Shown piece by piece: positions 49,566 to 61,211 of a stretch of 64,000 nucleotides of DNA. The stretch spans positions 23,634,501 to 23,698,500 of the forward strand of contig AP031351.1 in assembly GCA_037833965.1 (NCBI GenBank), in the 5' to 3' direction. The number at the start of each line of letters is the position of its first letter. The stretch's first letter is position 1. A program made the translations under genes and the position numbers. Below the pieces are notes generated by a model that was not told where the DNA came from, made no database searches, and saw only the letters and a list, made by a program, of their open reading frames with translations. This DNA comes from Marchantia polymorpha subsp. ruderalis. Taxonomy: Eukaryota; Streptophyta; Marchantiopsida; Marchantiales; Marchantiaceae.

Positions 49566-50030
49566 ATGATTACTTTTGGTACATCGTTGATTGTGATATA
49601 TGATAATTCACGCTGGAGGGTTGGTAACAATGGGAGGAATGTTGAATCTCAAACTATGAGATCTAAGTTTAGGAGTACGACCCAAGCAAGGAACATATCT
49701 TTGTTAAGGAGTAGATTTGTTGACAGTGAGAAGGTGGCTTGTTGGGAATGTGGCAAGACTAGTCACTTCAAGATAGATTGTATCGTAATGGTCAAAGTCA
49801 TAGTTTTCATTCTATTGACTAACATTGCAAATCCCGATTCGCGGAATGTTGAAACTCAAATGACAAGATCTCAATACATGACTCTAAGAGGAAAAGATTT
49901 CAGTCTAAAGGTAGGAGGAAGCTATCCAAATCTAGGGTAAGTACTTTGAGAAAAAAACTATGGCTTGTTGGAGATGTATAAAGAGTGGTCACATCAAAAA
50001 GAATGCATTGTAAATGTCAAAGACTTTTGT
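49566..50030 (+). pseudogene. copia gag fragment with CCHC zinc knuckles
   Basis: A complete CCHC knuckle, CWECGKTSHFKIDC (C-X2-C-X4-H-X4-C), lies near 49,738-49,779. A second, damaged knuckle, CWRCIKSGHIKKNA, lies near 49,966-50,007 and has lost its last Cys. The two knuckles and about 120 bp upstream of each are similar (AATGTTGAAACTCAAATGA-like blocks near 49,638 and 49,848). This is either an internal duplication or an ancestral double knuckle. The knuckle normally binds element RNA during packaging. The first element in this window has lost this region. Confidence 0.7.
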
Positions 50031-50330
50031 TTCCACTCCATTGGTGAATGATGCAAAGCACTTTGATCACAAGAAGTACGATCTCTTGGATGACAACCTA
50101 TGATACTAGCAAAATACCGACTATTGAATCTAATAGCTTTTAGATTCTTGTTAATAAAGATAGTATCTTTCAATGGAACCTAAATCAATGAAAGAGGAAG
50201 GGAGTTTCTTGAATATTCAAACTGACAAGTAAAAAATTTTGTTTAGAGATATGATTGTGATGAAATTTAATCATTATGTGATTAATGACAAAGAAAAAAC
50301 ACTAAGATTGGTAGAATTCTTGAGCACATG

Positions 50331-50470
50331 ATTGAATTAGTCAATATTGATGTTAAATTCTGATGATTCAACTAGTCAATATTAACGATAAACTATGATG
50401 ATTGAACTAGTCAAGATTAAACTCAAACTCTGATAATTGAACTCGTCAAAATTGACACTAAACTTGATAC
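50331..50470 (+). repeat. 35-bp minisatellite, four copies, in RNase H remnant
   Basis: Copies begin at 50331, 50366, 50401 and 50436 with a constant 35-bp period; the shared core is ATTGAACTAGTCAATATTGA. The core corresponds to the ELVNID coding segment at about 32,967-32,985 in the first element, so the array arose by tandem duplication of part of the RNase H tail. Confidence 0.88.
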
Positions 50471-50901
50471 ATTTGATACTTTGACCAAAGTTATTTTCTT
50501 TTGAGAGTTTGAGGAGACACTATGCTATCATGCAGGTTGTGCATGGGAATACATGTAGAGTTTGCTAAGAAAGTACCTCAATTATCTCTTTATGTATACA
50601 TATTCTATCTAGTGATGGCTACGGTGAACTCTTGTGTAAAGAATGATCTTCTGTTAGGTTTCTTTTAGAACTTATCGCGTAGTAATTATATAGGCTACTA
50701 GATTTATGTTCATTCTATGCTAGCAGGTTTTTAGTTAACTCTTTATGTTACTATACTACATTATTATAGTTTCGGTTGAGTTACAGTTAACTTTCGTGTA
50801 AAGAAGTTTCCTTGTGTTAAATTTATGTCTAGAATTTTCCAGAAAGTAATAATGCATGTTATAGAGGTTACTGGTCTCTTAACGTGAGATAAGAAGCAGA
50901 T

Positions 50902-51130
50902 TGTTGAAATTAACTCTAGTTAAGGAGAAATCTCAGGTCATAGTTATTTATAGCGGGGACGGTAGATTGGAGTGGGATTAGATACCCCGGCTTCTGCATG
51001 TATATTCGGTACTTCTTAATGGTACTGGAATAATACACGGATCATCTTTCCTTATGTACTTAGATCTCTTGAGAGTGAATCGTGTTATATGATGTTTAAC
51101 CCGATTTGATTGCTTTGCTTTAATGTTTCA
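50902..51130 (+). repeat. Degenerate 3' LTR of second copia copy
   Basis: Begins TGTTGAAATTAACTCTAG, matching the LTR start at 29442 and 34147, and ends near TTTAATGTTTCA. Middle parts (GAGAGTGAATCGTGTTATA) align with GAGGGTGAACCACGTTATA of the intact LTRs. A purine-rich stretch just upstream (GATAAGAAGCAGA) is a decayed polypurine tract. Confidence 0.75.
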
Positions 51131-52452
51131 CTATATTTTTAGATTTTATGTTTCACATTATTGTTGAATTTAAAAAATTGTTAAAAAACATTCGTTAACT
51201 GCGTGTATCTTGTTTGAGGTTATGATCAAATTGCTATATAATATGTTGCTTGAATAACTAATAATGAAAACTTAATAATTCAAAAATTAAACTAATAGTA
51301 TATTTGAATGACTTTACAATGTATGTAGAATGTATCTTAATTTACGGAAACATTTTACAAACATATAGGTTGGCTATATACCCATATATTTTATTGAAAT
51401 TTACTTGCACATATTATTTGTATAATTGAATTGATGATTATACAAATCATTTCAAATTTAGTTTCTTATTCCAAATATTCATCACTTTATATTTTATTAT
51501 GACTTATACATGAAAATTTTTGTTGGCATTATTTTTCAATAATTATTTTAGATATTAAAATTAAATTTTTTTTCAAAGTTTTGAATGATCGGATCTCATG
51601 ATCATCAAAAGTCTTATTACTACTGATTTACATATTTTAATTTATAATAGATCTGATGTTAAAATTGAATCTGAATTGTAACAGTACATCAAAACACATA
51701 TTTCAAAAATTCACTAGTTTATTGTACTTTATGAATAATATAAATAATTATCTATTTGTAATTTTGTGAATGTTTTTTTTAATAACAACAATGTAATTTA
51801 TCTCATAATGTTTGATTGAACAATTATTTCCTGATTATTGATGATGTAAAATGCTATATTAAAAAGTACTCAATAACTATAAATCATGGACATTGATTGA
51901 CACAGGTAGATATTCCTTCAAATAGGATAGATTTACAAAATATTTTATTTTGTACTTTAAAAAAATGATATAATTTTTTTTTGAAAAGAAGAAAATAGTA
52001 ACCGAGTCACTAAGAATATTTACGTTATTTTCTCGATCAACATATGTCTATTCATATTTTTTTAATGTGACGTATGAAGAAGAAAATTTAGGCCTATGTG
52101 CGAATTGAGCTTTAAGTAAAGAGAAGAAAAGAGAGAAGTGCCAAGTAATAGAGCAAGATGTGGGGAGTAGGAAATAAATAGTAAAAGGGATGGCTGAATC
52201 CAGCGTATCGTTTTGCCCATTCAAGAGCTCTTATTAGGATATGGATTGACCCAATCAGGCTCGTCTACCTTCGCCGAACGCCACCTGGCACTGCCATGTA
52301 ATCACAAAAAATGTTTGCACTGCGTCCACTTCCTAAACCCTTCAACAATCCTGCAGATTTGAGGATTTCACGAGGTCAGATCCGCGAGTGTCATTCTGAG
52401 CTTGTGATCTCGACGAAGCTGCAATCAGCTCGGAACGCCGTCGTTGCCCGTC
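51131..52452. other. AT-rich intergenic region and leader of FNR-like gene
   Basis: Very AT-rich to about 52,100 with no frame of note. From about 52,180 the composition becomes mixed and this part probably holds the promoter and 5' UTR of the gene starting at 52453. An upstream ATG at 52311 opens a different frame that overlaps the true start and could act as an upstream ORF. Confidence 0.5.
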
Positions 52453-54303
52453 ATGGCAACTGTACAGTCCTTGGGGATTGTTGCTCCTTCCAGTGCTGCT
52501 TTCAGGAAGAATGTCAGAGGAGTGGAAAAGCAAGTCTCATCGAGAGCTCGAGTTTGCGGAGGTGTCGATTACAGGGGAGTGGCCTTTCAAGTTCAGAGAG
52601 GAGTGTCGCGCATTTCTGCCGTGAGCACGGAGGCAGCGGAGTCGTCAGATGTGGCTGAGCTCGTGAAAGCGAGGAGGGCAGTGCAGGACCAGACATTGGA
52701 CGGACAAATCTTCTCGATAACTGAGATAGACACCGTTGGGACGAAGGAATGGCATCCTGCAGTTGTCGCTAATGTCCAGGAGGTGGCCACGGGTACCCGC
52801 TGCATCACTCTCACTGCCGAATGCTCGAGAGAGGTTATTTCCCGTTACTGTGTCTGCCTCGCCTGTCCTTTTTGGAACCTTTAACTCGATGTTTTTTGCT
52901 GGTGTGTGCGTAGCTCTCACGCACTGATATTGTTTACGGCTCGTCAAGACGTTTGATTAATCCCTAAATATTTGAGGGGTGCTCGCACTCAAGCGTGAGA
53001 CTATTATTCTCATCCAATTCCTGGATTTTGCAATGTGAGGACAGAGAGATTTATCTATCACTGATTAATTTTTCCGGGAATGTGATATCTTGAGGTGGGA
53101 AGGTAGTTACTCTTTGTACGCTCATAGCACACAGCAGAGCCCTCCATTTGTTGGTGCATCAACTGAACATGTTCAGACTAATTTACAGACTAGGCTTTCG
53201 CGTGCAGCAAGTGAAACTTGAACATGCGTACATGAAGGCTGGTCAGCTTGCTCAGGTCAGGATTGGTGAAGAGCTCCTGACAGGAGTCGCATGTGCAAGT
53301 CCACCTTTTTCTGAAGAAGTAAACGCACCCGTTTTGTACAAAATCAGAGGAGACATTCCGGCTGGAACAACAAAATTACCTCAATATTCTTTAGCTGCGA
53401 AGGCACCTATCGATCTTCATGTGACGGAAGCGGATTCAGCTTCACTGTACAACCTGAAAGCTGGTACGAATCTCGCCACTCATGGCATTGACAGTTGGAT
53501 GTTTAAGAGTGTAGTCTGCGTTCAACGTCTTGTCGTTCGTTTCTGATCTACTCAGGGCTGGGTGCTGCGCAGGAGATGAAGTCGAGTTGGGACCTTTTAG
53601 CCAAACAGGATTAGATCTGAGACCGATTCTGTTCCTCACCCGTTACTCCACCCAGATTATCTTCGCCCAAGGCAAAGGAATAGCTGTTGCCAGGGCCATT
53701 ATGGAATGCAGAGATGGAGACAACGGCTCCCTGAACTTGGGACTCCGGGAAGACGTCCGACTTTACTATGAAGCTCCCAACCCAAGCTCTCTGGCATACA
53801 AGGCATGAGTCTGACAGTTCTGTACCCCGCGTCGTGAAATTCGGTTTTTTATATGGCATTGCGTGTGCTACGAATATGCAATTTGTGAGTGATCAAGATG
53901 TGAAGATGTACATGTGTCAACAGTCGCAGGCGGGACATCCATGGTGTTTCTTTCCGTGTATATTTGCTTCTCTTTATGCTTCATTTGACTTCAATTTAAG
54001 ATGGAGACAAATCGTTCTGACTGTGTTCATCTTACATTTCTATCAACGCAGGACCGATATGGGCTCTGGGAACGCAAGAGAGCCAAAGTAAGAACCGTCG
54101 TCGAGAGTACGGACGGTGAAAACTGGGATGGAATTGTAGGAACTCTTAGCACATTGTGGGACGAGGATGACATTGAGTACGATCCCATGACGACCGGTGT
54201 GGTCGTCTGCGTCGAGAGCTCCAAAAGAGAAGAAATGAGGACTCTTCTCGCGGAAGCCGGCATTCCAGACGGGCAGATCGTTACTTGGTCAGTTGAAATC
54301 TGA
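52453..54303 (+). CDS. Plastid FNR-superfamily NAD(P)H oxidoreductase-like protein
   Basis: Ferredoxin-reductase-fold protein related to plant pKIWI502-type FAD/NAD(P) oxidoreductases; its substrate is unknown. Exons: 52453-52833, 53208-53463, 53573-53802, 54052-54303, giving 372 residues. Introns 1 and 2 are GT-AG. Intron 3 must begin with GC (AAG then GCATGA) to keep the frame. Residues 1-60 are Ser/Ala/Arg-rich with few acidic residues, as in a chloroplast transit peptide. An FAD-type beta-barrel follows (HAYMKAGQLAQVRIG; LPQYSLAAKAP; YNLKAGDEVELGPF). The nucleotide-binding half has FAQGKGIAVARAIMEC, DVRLYYEAPNPSSLAYK and a terminal CVESSKREEMRTLLAEAGIP. The canonical Arg of the FNR RxYS motif is absent (PQYS instead), so FAD binding may be altered. 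The ATG at 52453 (GTCATGG) is chosen because the frame is closed upstream by non-ATG codons only. The last few codons (WSVEI) could instead be intron, since GTCAGT follows ACTTG. Confidence 0.88.
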
Positions 54304-56454
54304 ACTTGTTTATTATAGTCACGCCGTGCTTCTATACAGGGGATTTTCATACCCTTCTCTAACGAAGAAGACTGCTTAGTACACTGCGGAGGGAGACTTT
54401 ACCTGCTCCAGCGCCACACCAAACCCTGCTAAGCGTACATCATCTCGAAGAATGTTGTAATGCCCAGCAACGCATGCTCAGACTTCTTCTTTGAGGTCAC
54501 CAATCGAGTTTCGAAAGCCCGTCTGAGCGAGAAGAGAGATGATATTAATGAAGACCACCTCGAGGTTGAACTCATGGTCTTCTTCTTCTTTTTTCTTTTC
54601 TTCGTCACTCTTTCCCTGTAGCACATATATACCGCATAGAGCTTGGGTTTCTGGATGCCCCTTGTTAGACCCAGAAAGCCGTATTAGATATGTTCTAGTT
54701 GTGCACTTCGTAGAGGTTCTCGACTTTTCAGACACGCAAATCATGTAAAGTTCCAATTTGCGTCGAAAACAGAAATGATCAAGAAAATTCTTGGGTGACG
54801 TTTTAGTTTACAAATTGGACTTTCTTTAAAACGACTATTGTTTTCATGTTGCAATGCCGTTGAAAAGAAGCATACCTAGTAGTAACCAAACTTTTCTCAA
54901 CAATAAAGATTAGAGCGTGAAGATGCCATGCAAGCTCTCCCTGGACTTCCCTCTTTTGTTGGTGAAAGGTGACCTTCTTGTAATTAACATCACTTAGGAC
55001 ACTGAGCTCATGACTTTTGCTGCTGGAGCGTGACGTCACAAGTTAAGTCCGAATAGAAGTGTGTTACTAGATGTATGGATCTAGGCGGCTCTCTTTTACC
55101 AAAATGTTTAGACACTTCATCATACTTGAAATATTGCACAACATGCTACCCTATGAAATAGATATCACTCCACCGTATATATGAAGTAAACATTCCATGA
55201 GAGGTTGTAAGTTCATCTCAAGTTATCACGATAAACCCAGACTCTACGAAAATGGACTGGATGTAGAGTAATTTCGTGTGTGGTATGATCCATTACAGTA
55301 TTCTTGTCTTCTCATCTACTTACATTGCAGGCGTAACTACTTCACTTGACTTCCGATTACACTTGACAAATTCTTACATGAGTAATCAGTGGATTAATGA
55401 AGACATCATATGATTTGTCACCCAAAATACATCTTCTTCTGAATGCCCTAAAGAGATCAACTTACTATCCATGGTGAAGACCGTATCCTCTAGTGTTTTG
55501 ACTAACTTAATGCCTCTTCGACCTTGTTTTTAAATCTTGGATATTGTGACATGTAATTTATTGTGTCAAGATGTTTAATGACTTCAAAGATTTGAATTCA
55601 TTGTATCAAATTCGTCCAATCTTGAAGGTTATTATTCAATCTCTTACATCAAACAATTTAGATGATGTTTCAAACAGCAAGTGTGAAAATGGATTGTATA
55701 CTAAAACATATTAAATCACATGGAACTGTAAAACACTTCACTCCAATTGCAAGAGTTGCATTCGTAAGTTCGAAGAACAGAAAAAAATCTTGCACAACAG
55801 TTGCGAGTTATAATCTACATATTGATGATAGTAGATGAGTAGTAGATTTTAATTGTTTTCATAAAATTATGTGATGTTATGTTGTTTTGAAATTAACATT
55901 TTTCTATATCATAATTGTGAATATTTATGTGCTAACCGAGGTTGTTTTAATTATTTTTAGTGAAATGAAATAAATTTATCTTTCATGAAAACTATGTATT
56001 CTCATTTTTGTGTAAAAATAGTTTAACAAACTTACTTTGAAAAATGAATATTTGGTTCATATGAATACTATAAAAAAACTAGTAAGTGATATAAGGTGTA
56101 AGATTTTGGAAATGTTTATTGCAACATGATTTTTTATGTTAATAGATCTGTTTAAAGTTTTTGTGTTAATATTTACATTCTTCAATTGGTAAATGGAGTG
56201 CTAATGTGTACAAAATAAGATCTATGTGAATAAGAAGCTTCCATATGTATTTTTTAGTGAAAATATAATATCAATGGATGCAAAAATGTTTTTAAAGTAT
56301 TGCTGATTTTAAAGATAAGCGTTATGATTAAATTGGTTTTAAATCGGAACTGAATGACATTTTTTCTTTCCTAACATTGAGGTTAACGTGTATTAACATA
56401 CATAAAGTACTAGATCTAAATAAATAATGGAAAAAAAATATTCGCTGTGTGAAT

Positions 56455-56740
56455 TAATCTTTTTACAAATAAAAAACCTCAAAGAAAATACTCACCTCAG
56501 AACAAAATATATTCTCAATTTCGAAGTCAACATTCCATTTTTTTAAAATGATCACATCTTGCATATATCACTGATTTGAATTGTATATTTTTCATGAAGT
56601 AATCTTTGGAAAAAAAATTCTCAAAGAAAATACTCACCTCAGAAAAATAATAATTTTCAATTTGAAGGCAACATTCCATTTTTTTAATGATCACAACTTG
56701 CATATATCACTGATTTCAATTTTAGATTTTTTCATAATTA
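56455..56740. repeat. ~142-bp tandem direct duplication
   Basis: CTCAAAGAAAATACTCACCT occurs at 56478 and again at 56620. The following ~110 bp, including CATATATCACTGATTT, is repeated with small differences. It is not in a gene. Confidence 0.85.
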
Positions 56741-58683
56741 TTTGGCAAACAACACTTTTGTGTTCCACTTGTTTATTCACTGTTTTCTAACTTGAATTTT
56801 CTGTAGCTTGCTAATCAGATAATTAGTATGGAACGTGTCAAGCTCCTATACCTGAGGTAAGAAACATATTATTTATTATTTTGGATAGATAATTTAGTTA
56901 ACATAAAGTTTTGTAGCAATTGTAACATGTATAACTAATTTAAGATTTGTTTACTCTTAATTTTCACATAGATTAACATTTTACATCAACCTTCACAGTC
57001 AGAGAAATTTTATTCATATAGTAGATATAGAAGAAATAAATCTCTCAGTTCTCTTCTTATTATACTGTGAACCATAACCTTAGCAGTTTTGATCTTGATT
57101 TGCTTTTTTTTTCCTTAATAATATCTATGTTTTCTTATATATTTTTCAATTTTTTTTGTATCCTGATTGACGTCGCAGGGTTCGACGTAAGCCGAAACAA
57201 ACAAATTCTAATGCCAACTATTCAGAGAATACATGAAGTATTTCAAAAGTAAAAAGCTGAAAATTGAAATAAATTGATTCAACGAGCATCTAAAGAATTC
57301 ATTTACTGAATCGAAACTTGTGTGTGACTGTATGACGAGCTTTTCATCAAATTTAACTTCATCCAATGAGAATATATAGAAGGATGGGGACTGATTTAAT
57401 AGGAGTAATGAGTAAATAAATCTGTTAAAAATCAAAGTTGATCAAACCTTGGATACAAGGATGAAAAGAACAATCCAACAACTTCGACTTGATTCAAGTA
57501 AGATTTAATTTAATTTTTTTTGGCTCAGATTATTGGATGGCAACAAGAAGACCATCCAAAGGACGAGACTCTTGAGGGTCCGGGGAACACTAGGCTATAG
57601 CACGTGTGTACACTAGTACACACATTTTGGCCTTCGATGTTTTTTCCCAAGAAAAAGAAGTCTACTTCTGATTCCCTTGACACAAGGTTGAAACAAATCA
57701 CACAACACATGACTTACTTTTCAAGTATTGATGTTTCAAATCTTGGCGTGTTAGCACTATTATTCTCTTCAACCCTACGAGCGCTATTTCATGAATAAGT
57801 ACATTCGATCATCCCAAATTTTGAACATAGTGTCGACATCTCATGACACGATTCTGCGAAAAAGATGCCAAGCACAATACTTTCGCCTCAAACAAGATAT
57901 AAGTCTCACCAATGTGGATCTGTCACTTGTGTCACGCTTTCCGGGAGAATTTTCCAATTCAAACAACAAATTTGCACATACCAACATCTATATGCAACAA
58001 GCTTCTAACATCCAATTACATTCTATGAGCAATATTTAATCTCGAAGTAAGGCACGTTGTCCTCCCACATGCATTACTTCTCTTCCCAACTTAGAAGATT
58101 CAGCCCCGTATTAGACCCTGCGTGGTAGATCCACGTGGTGAAGTTTCATATCTTGGTCCCGTTTGCAAGTCTGCACTTTCGAATAAATAGATGAAACTTC
58201 ATCGAATGAACAAACCCATTAGTTCTAAAACTTTGCGAACAGCACCACAATCTTAAATCTGGCTTCCACGCATAGTTTGAAGATGTCCTTTCTACCAAAC
58301 GAGGACTGACTGGTGTCTCAATACTTACGTGCCTATAATTTTTTTAGTTATAAAGGTTCTATCATGCATTTTTGGGTAGGAATGTTCGCGTAAGCCCAAG
58401 CATTGACAATTCTTATAAAGAGCTGATGATAGCTACATTTATTTTCTTCTTCATTACGTTATTTTGTGGTTGTAGATTAGCTTGGTGGCCTGACATGAAT
58501 ACATAGACTTAGGTCAAATCACACTTGAATGCTTTAAAATATCACGAAAGAGAGTCAATATTGTCATTTTCTGCTTAAGATAAACTCTAATTTTTTTTCT
58601 TCTCTATTATACTCCATATTACTCGGATGGATCCGTATTCCGGAGAATGAAAGATTCATTTTTCGGAAAAGAAGGGAAGTCAG

Positions 58684-58710
58684 TCATTGCCTATGACTCA
58701 TAGGCAATGA
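58684..58710. repeat. Near-perfect palindrome, 13-bp arms
   Basis: TCATTGCCTATGA and its exact reverse complement are separated by a single C. No gene is nearby; it could be a protein-binding site or the relic of a fold-back element. Confidence 0.9.
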
Positions 58711-60239
58711 AGACAGATAGTATAAGTTTTTTCAAATAAACACCATTCTCATTGCGATGACAATTATGTTAGACAATTATTGTCGTCTTTTCTATATTAC
58801 TTGGTCCATTCCAATATACTCAGCGTAGTCCACTTAAGAATGGATGAGAGGTTATTTCCTGGAAAGTGTAGGTTCACGAATCTATGCTAAAACTTATTTG
58901 ACGCTTTTCCCGGCAAGGTACCATAACGTTGGAAACATGCTCTGTTGACCCAGATTTCAGTTTCTCATAATCCCGAGCCAGTCGTATCATCTCACTTTTT
59001 GCATACCTTCTTGCTTTCGTAATCTGTCAGTACAGTACTTCAGTATAATGCCTTTCCAAGTACTGCGTCAGAGTGATTTTTTGTCGAAAGAGGTGGACCT
59101 TCGGACGCAAATTGCGATACGCTCAGCAGCGCCAGAGGCAGGGGGTGGAGGCCAAAGATCAAAGCAGGGATCTCGTCGGTCAAAGCTAGACGGAATTCGC
59201 CACGTTAAATTGTACACCTGTTAGAAATCAGGTTGGGTTCACACGATCATGCAGTTTCTGATCATTCAGTTTGCTTCGGACTGGATTATGAGGATTATGG
59301 ATTCGGACATGAGGTTGTTATCAATGAAAGGGTTTACTGGATATATCATAGCCGGAACCGATTGGATGAATTTGACTAGTTTTCCTACTCGAAGGTAGAC
59401 TATTTTGACATCAACTTGAATATGATTGTTCATTGATTTCATCGTCAAATTAATCATAGCCTCATACTAATTACTCACACAATTAGTTAAATATGATTTT
59501 GTGAACATTTTGATTTCCATGTCTAATGCAATACATACGAAATGGCTTTTCTTCAAATACGAGGTATAAAATTATATTCATTGAATTTTGTGACAAGTGA
59601 ATAGATTCATACTTAGTATACACATATAACGTATAAACACAAGGGATGGTGCTCTATGTGAATATAATTTTTTTTTTCAAGATTATATACAAAATTTTAT
59701 TCGAATACATCTTAGCCTGTTTGAATCAATAAATTGTTCTTCCCAGAACTATAAAAGTTTGAAACAAAACCTTATGCACTTATCATGAAAATAATAACCA
59801 GCCTAGGTTTGTGATGTTTTGATCAATTATAATTTGTCTATACTGAAAAATATGCTCATTTGATAAGAAAAACTTGAAGAGATGAAGTAAATAATAAACA
59901 GAAAAATAACTATGTGTGAATTTTTTTAGTGAAGAATTAGATTCATAATTCCGGAAACCAATTGTTCATTCAATGGAAACTAGAGGTTAAGAAGATTGAT
60001 TTACACCTTTCCAATTATAAATACATTCTGCGAACTACTGAATAGGTCAGAGTTGCGAGGTACGTTCGAAAGTGTCAGAAAATTGCATTATGCAAATCAG
60101 ATGTTTCTTATTCCTATTTCTAATCGAAGCACTAATTCAGAAGATCCGGAGCTCCCGTCTCCGTCTCCGAAGACGAGGAATCTTCTCGAAAGCAGTGAGG
60201 GCGAATAGACGGACGTCCGGACGTAAAGCCAAAGGCATC

Positions 60240-61211
60240 CGCAAAGTGACATGAAACCTGCGGCGGTGGGTGTGGATGCGTGCGTGCGGGCGGGCGGGAA
60301 TCTGAAATTTGGAGGCCCCTGGAGGCGGCTTCAAGTCATTTGTCTGAATCGCCTGAAACTCTGCCGTTGAGCTCGCTCTGTGTTCGAACGTTCGCTCGCA
60401 CCAGATGACCAGTCAGTGCGAGTTCATGCCGTTGGGGCCATTCGTCGTTTCCTCCGTCTCGTGATCGTTCTGCGAGCGCCAGACGCAAGAATTCGCAGAG
60501 CCATTTGCTCGTTGCAACTCCCGACTGACAGACATCGCCTTTGTCCAGCTGAGCTCAGCTCACTCTCTCACGCTCTCACTCTCACTCTCTGCTTCTCTTC
60601 TCGGCCTCCTCGCTGGTCGTTGTTATTTTCTCCTCCTGACCTGACCCGACCCGACCTGCCCACTCGACAGACGCACAGCCCGTCAAATCATGTCGGATGA
60701 TTGTTAGCTCGAAAATTGCAGTACCTTTGGCAGCTCGCTGATTTCAGCTCGTCGTGAACAAGTCACTGATGTGCGAACGGAAACATCTGGTGCTTTCTCG
60801 GAGGCAGTGGTTTTGGAAGTCGCTGGGTTGAGTGAGAGCTTCGAAGCATGTCAAGTTGGTTGGAGCGCAAAATTCCAGTCATCGACAATTTTATGATTCT
60901 AGTGAGACTGCCGGATGGAGGGAAGGAAAAAGCTGTGAACGTCGTTTGAAGACTCAGTAGTTGCGTACTTCCAGGAGGTAAGTGGAAAGCTTCGAGCCAT
61001 GCATATTCGATCGGTTGATTTCCTCCGGAGTAATTTGGTATCTGCATTTCGGTTGAATATCGTGCTGCTGTCGTCCCTGTGCGTGGTGGATGGGGTGAAG
61101 GAGTCCGCCTGGGCACGTGCTGCAACGAGCGAGTGTGAGGTCTGATAATCTCTCCGTGTGCAGAGCGAACAGTCGCCAGACTCAACACTCGAGGAACTGC
61201 GAAGGTCTGTC
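60240..61211 (+). promoter_or_regulatory. Promoter and long leader of GIL1-like gene
   Basis: GC-rich, with long CT-rich runs (CTCTCACTCTCACTCTCTGC near 60,570-60,590), typical of plant core promoters and 5' leaders. No TATA box is obvious. The start of transcription is not determined, and a 5' UTR intron is possible. Confidence 0.45.

Larger units (their letters stand above)
49566..51130 (+). mobile_element. Second, heavily decayed Ty1/copia copy of the same family
   Basis: The segment contains a gag zinc-knuckle region (49,600-50,020), the end of RNase H (about 50,331-50,560, including ACCAAAGTTA and GTTGTGCATGGG matching 33,011-33,076 of the first element), two copies of the pre-LTR block (about 50,620-50,700 and 50,770-50,845), and a 3' LTR-like end at 50902-51130. 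Protease, integrase and RT are missing, so a large internal deletion joined gag to the RNase H tail. No matching 5' LTR was seen. All frames are broken. Confidence 0.8.
54304..60239. other. Long AT-rich intergenic region, no gene recognised
   Basis: The first few hundred bases are the likely 3' UTR of the FNR-like gene. The rest is very AT-rich with short frames only. It contains a ~142-bp tandem duplication (56455-56740), a small GTGTGTAC/GTACACAC palindrome near 57,604 and a 13-bp-arm palindrome (58684-58710). I recognise no coding, RNA or transposon feature in it, although its composition suggests old repeats. Confidence 0.55.
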
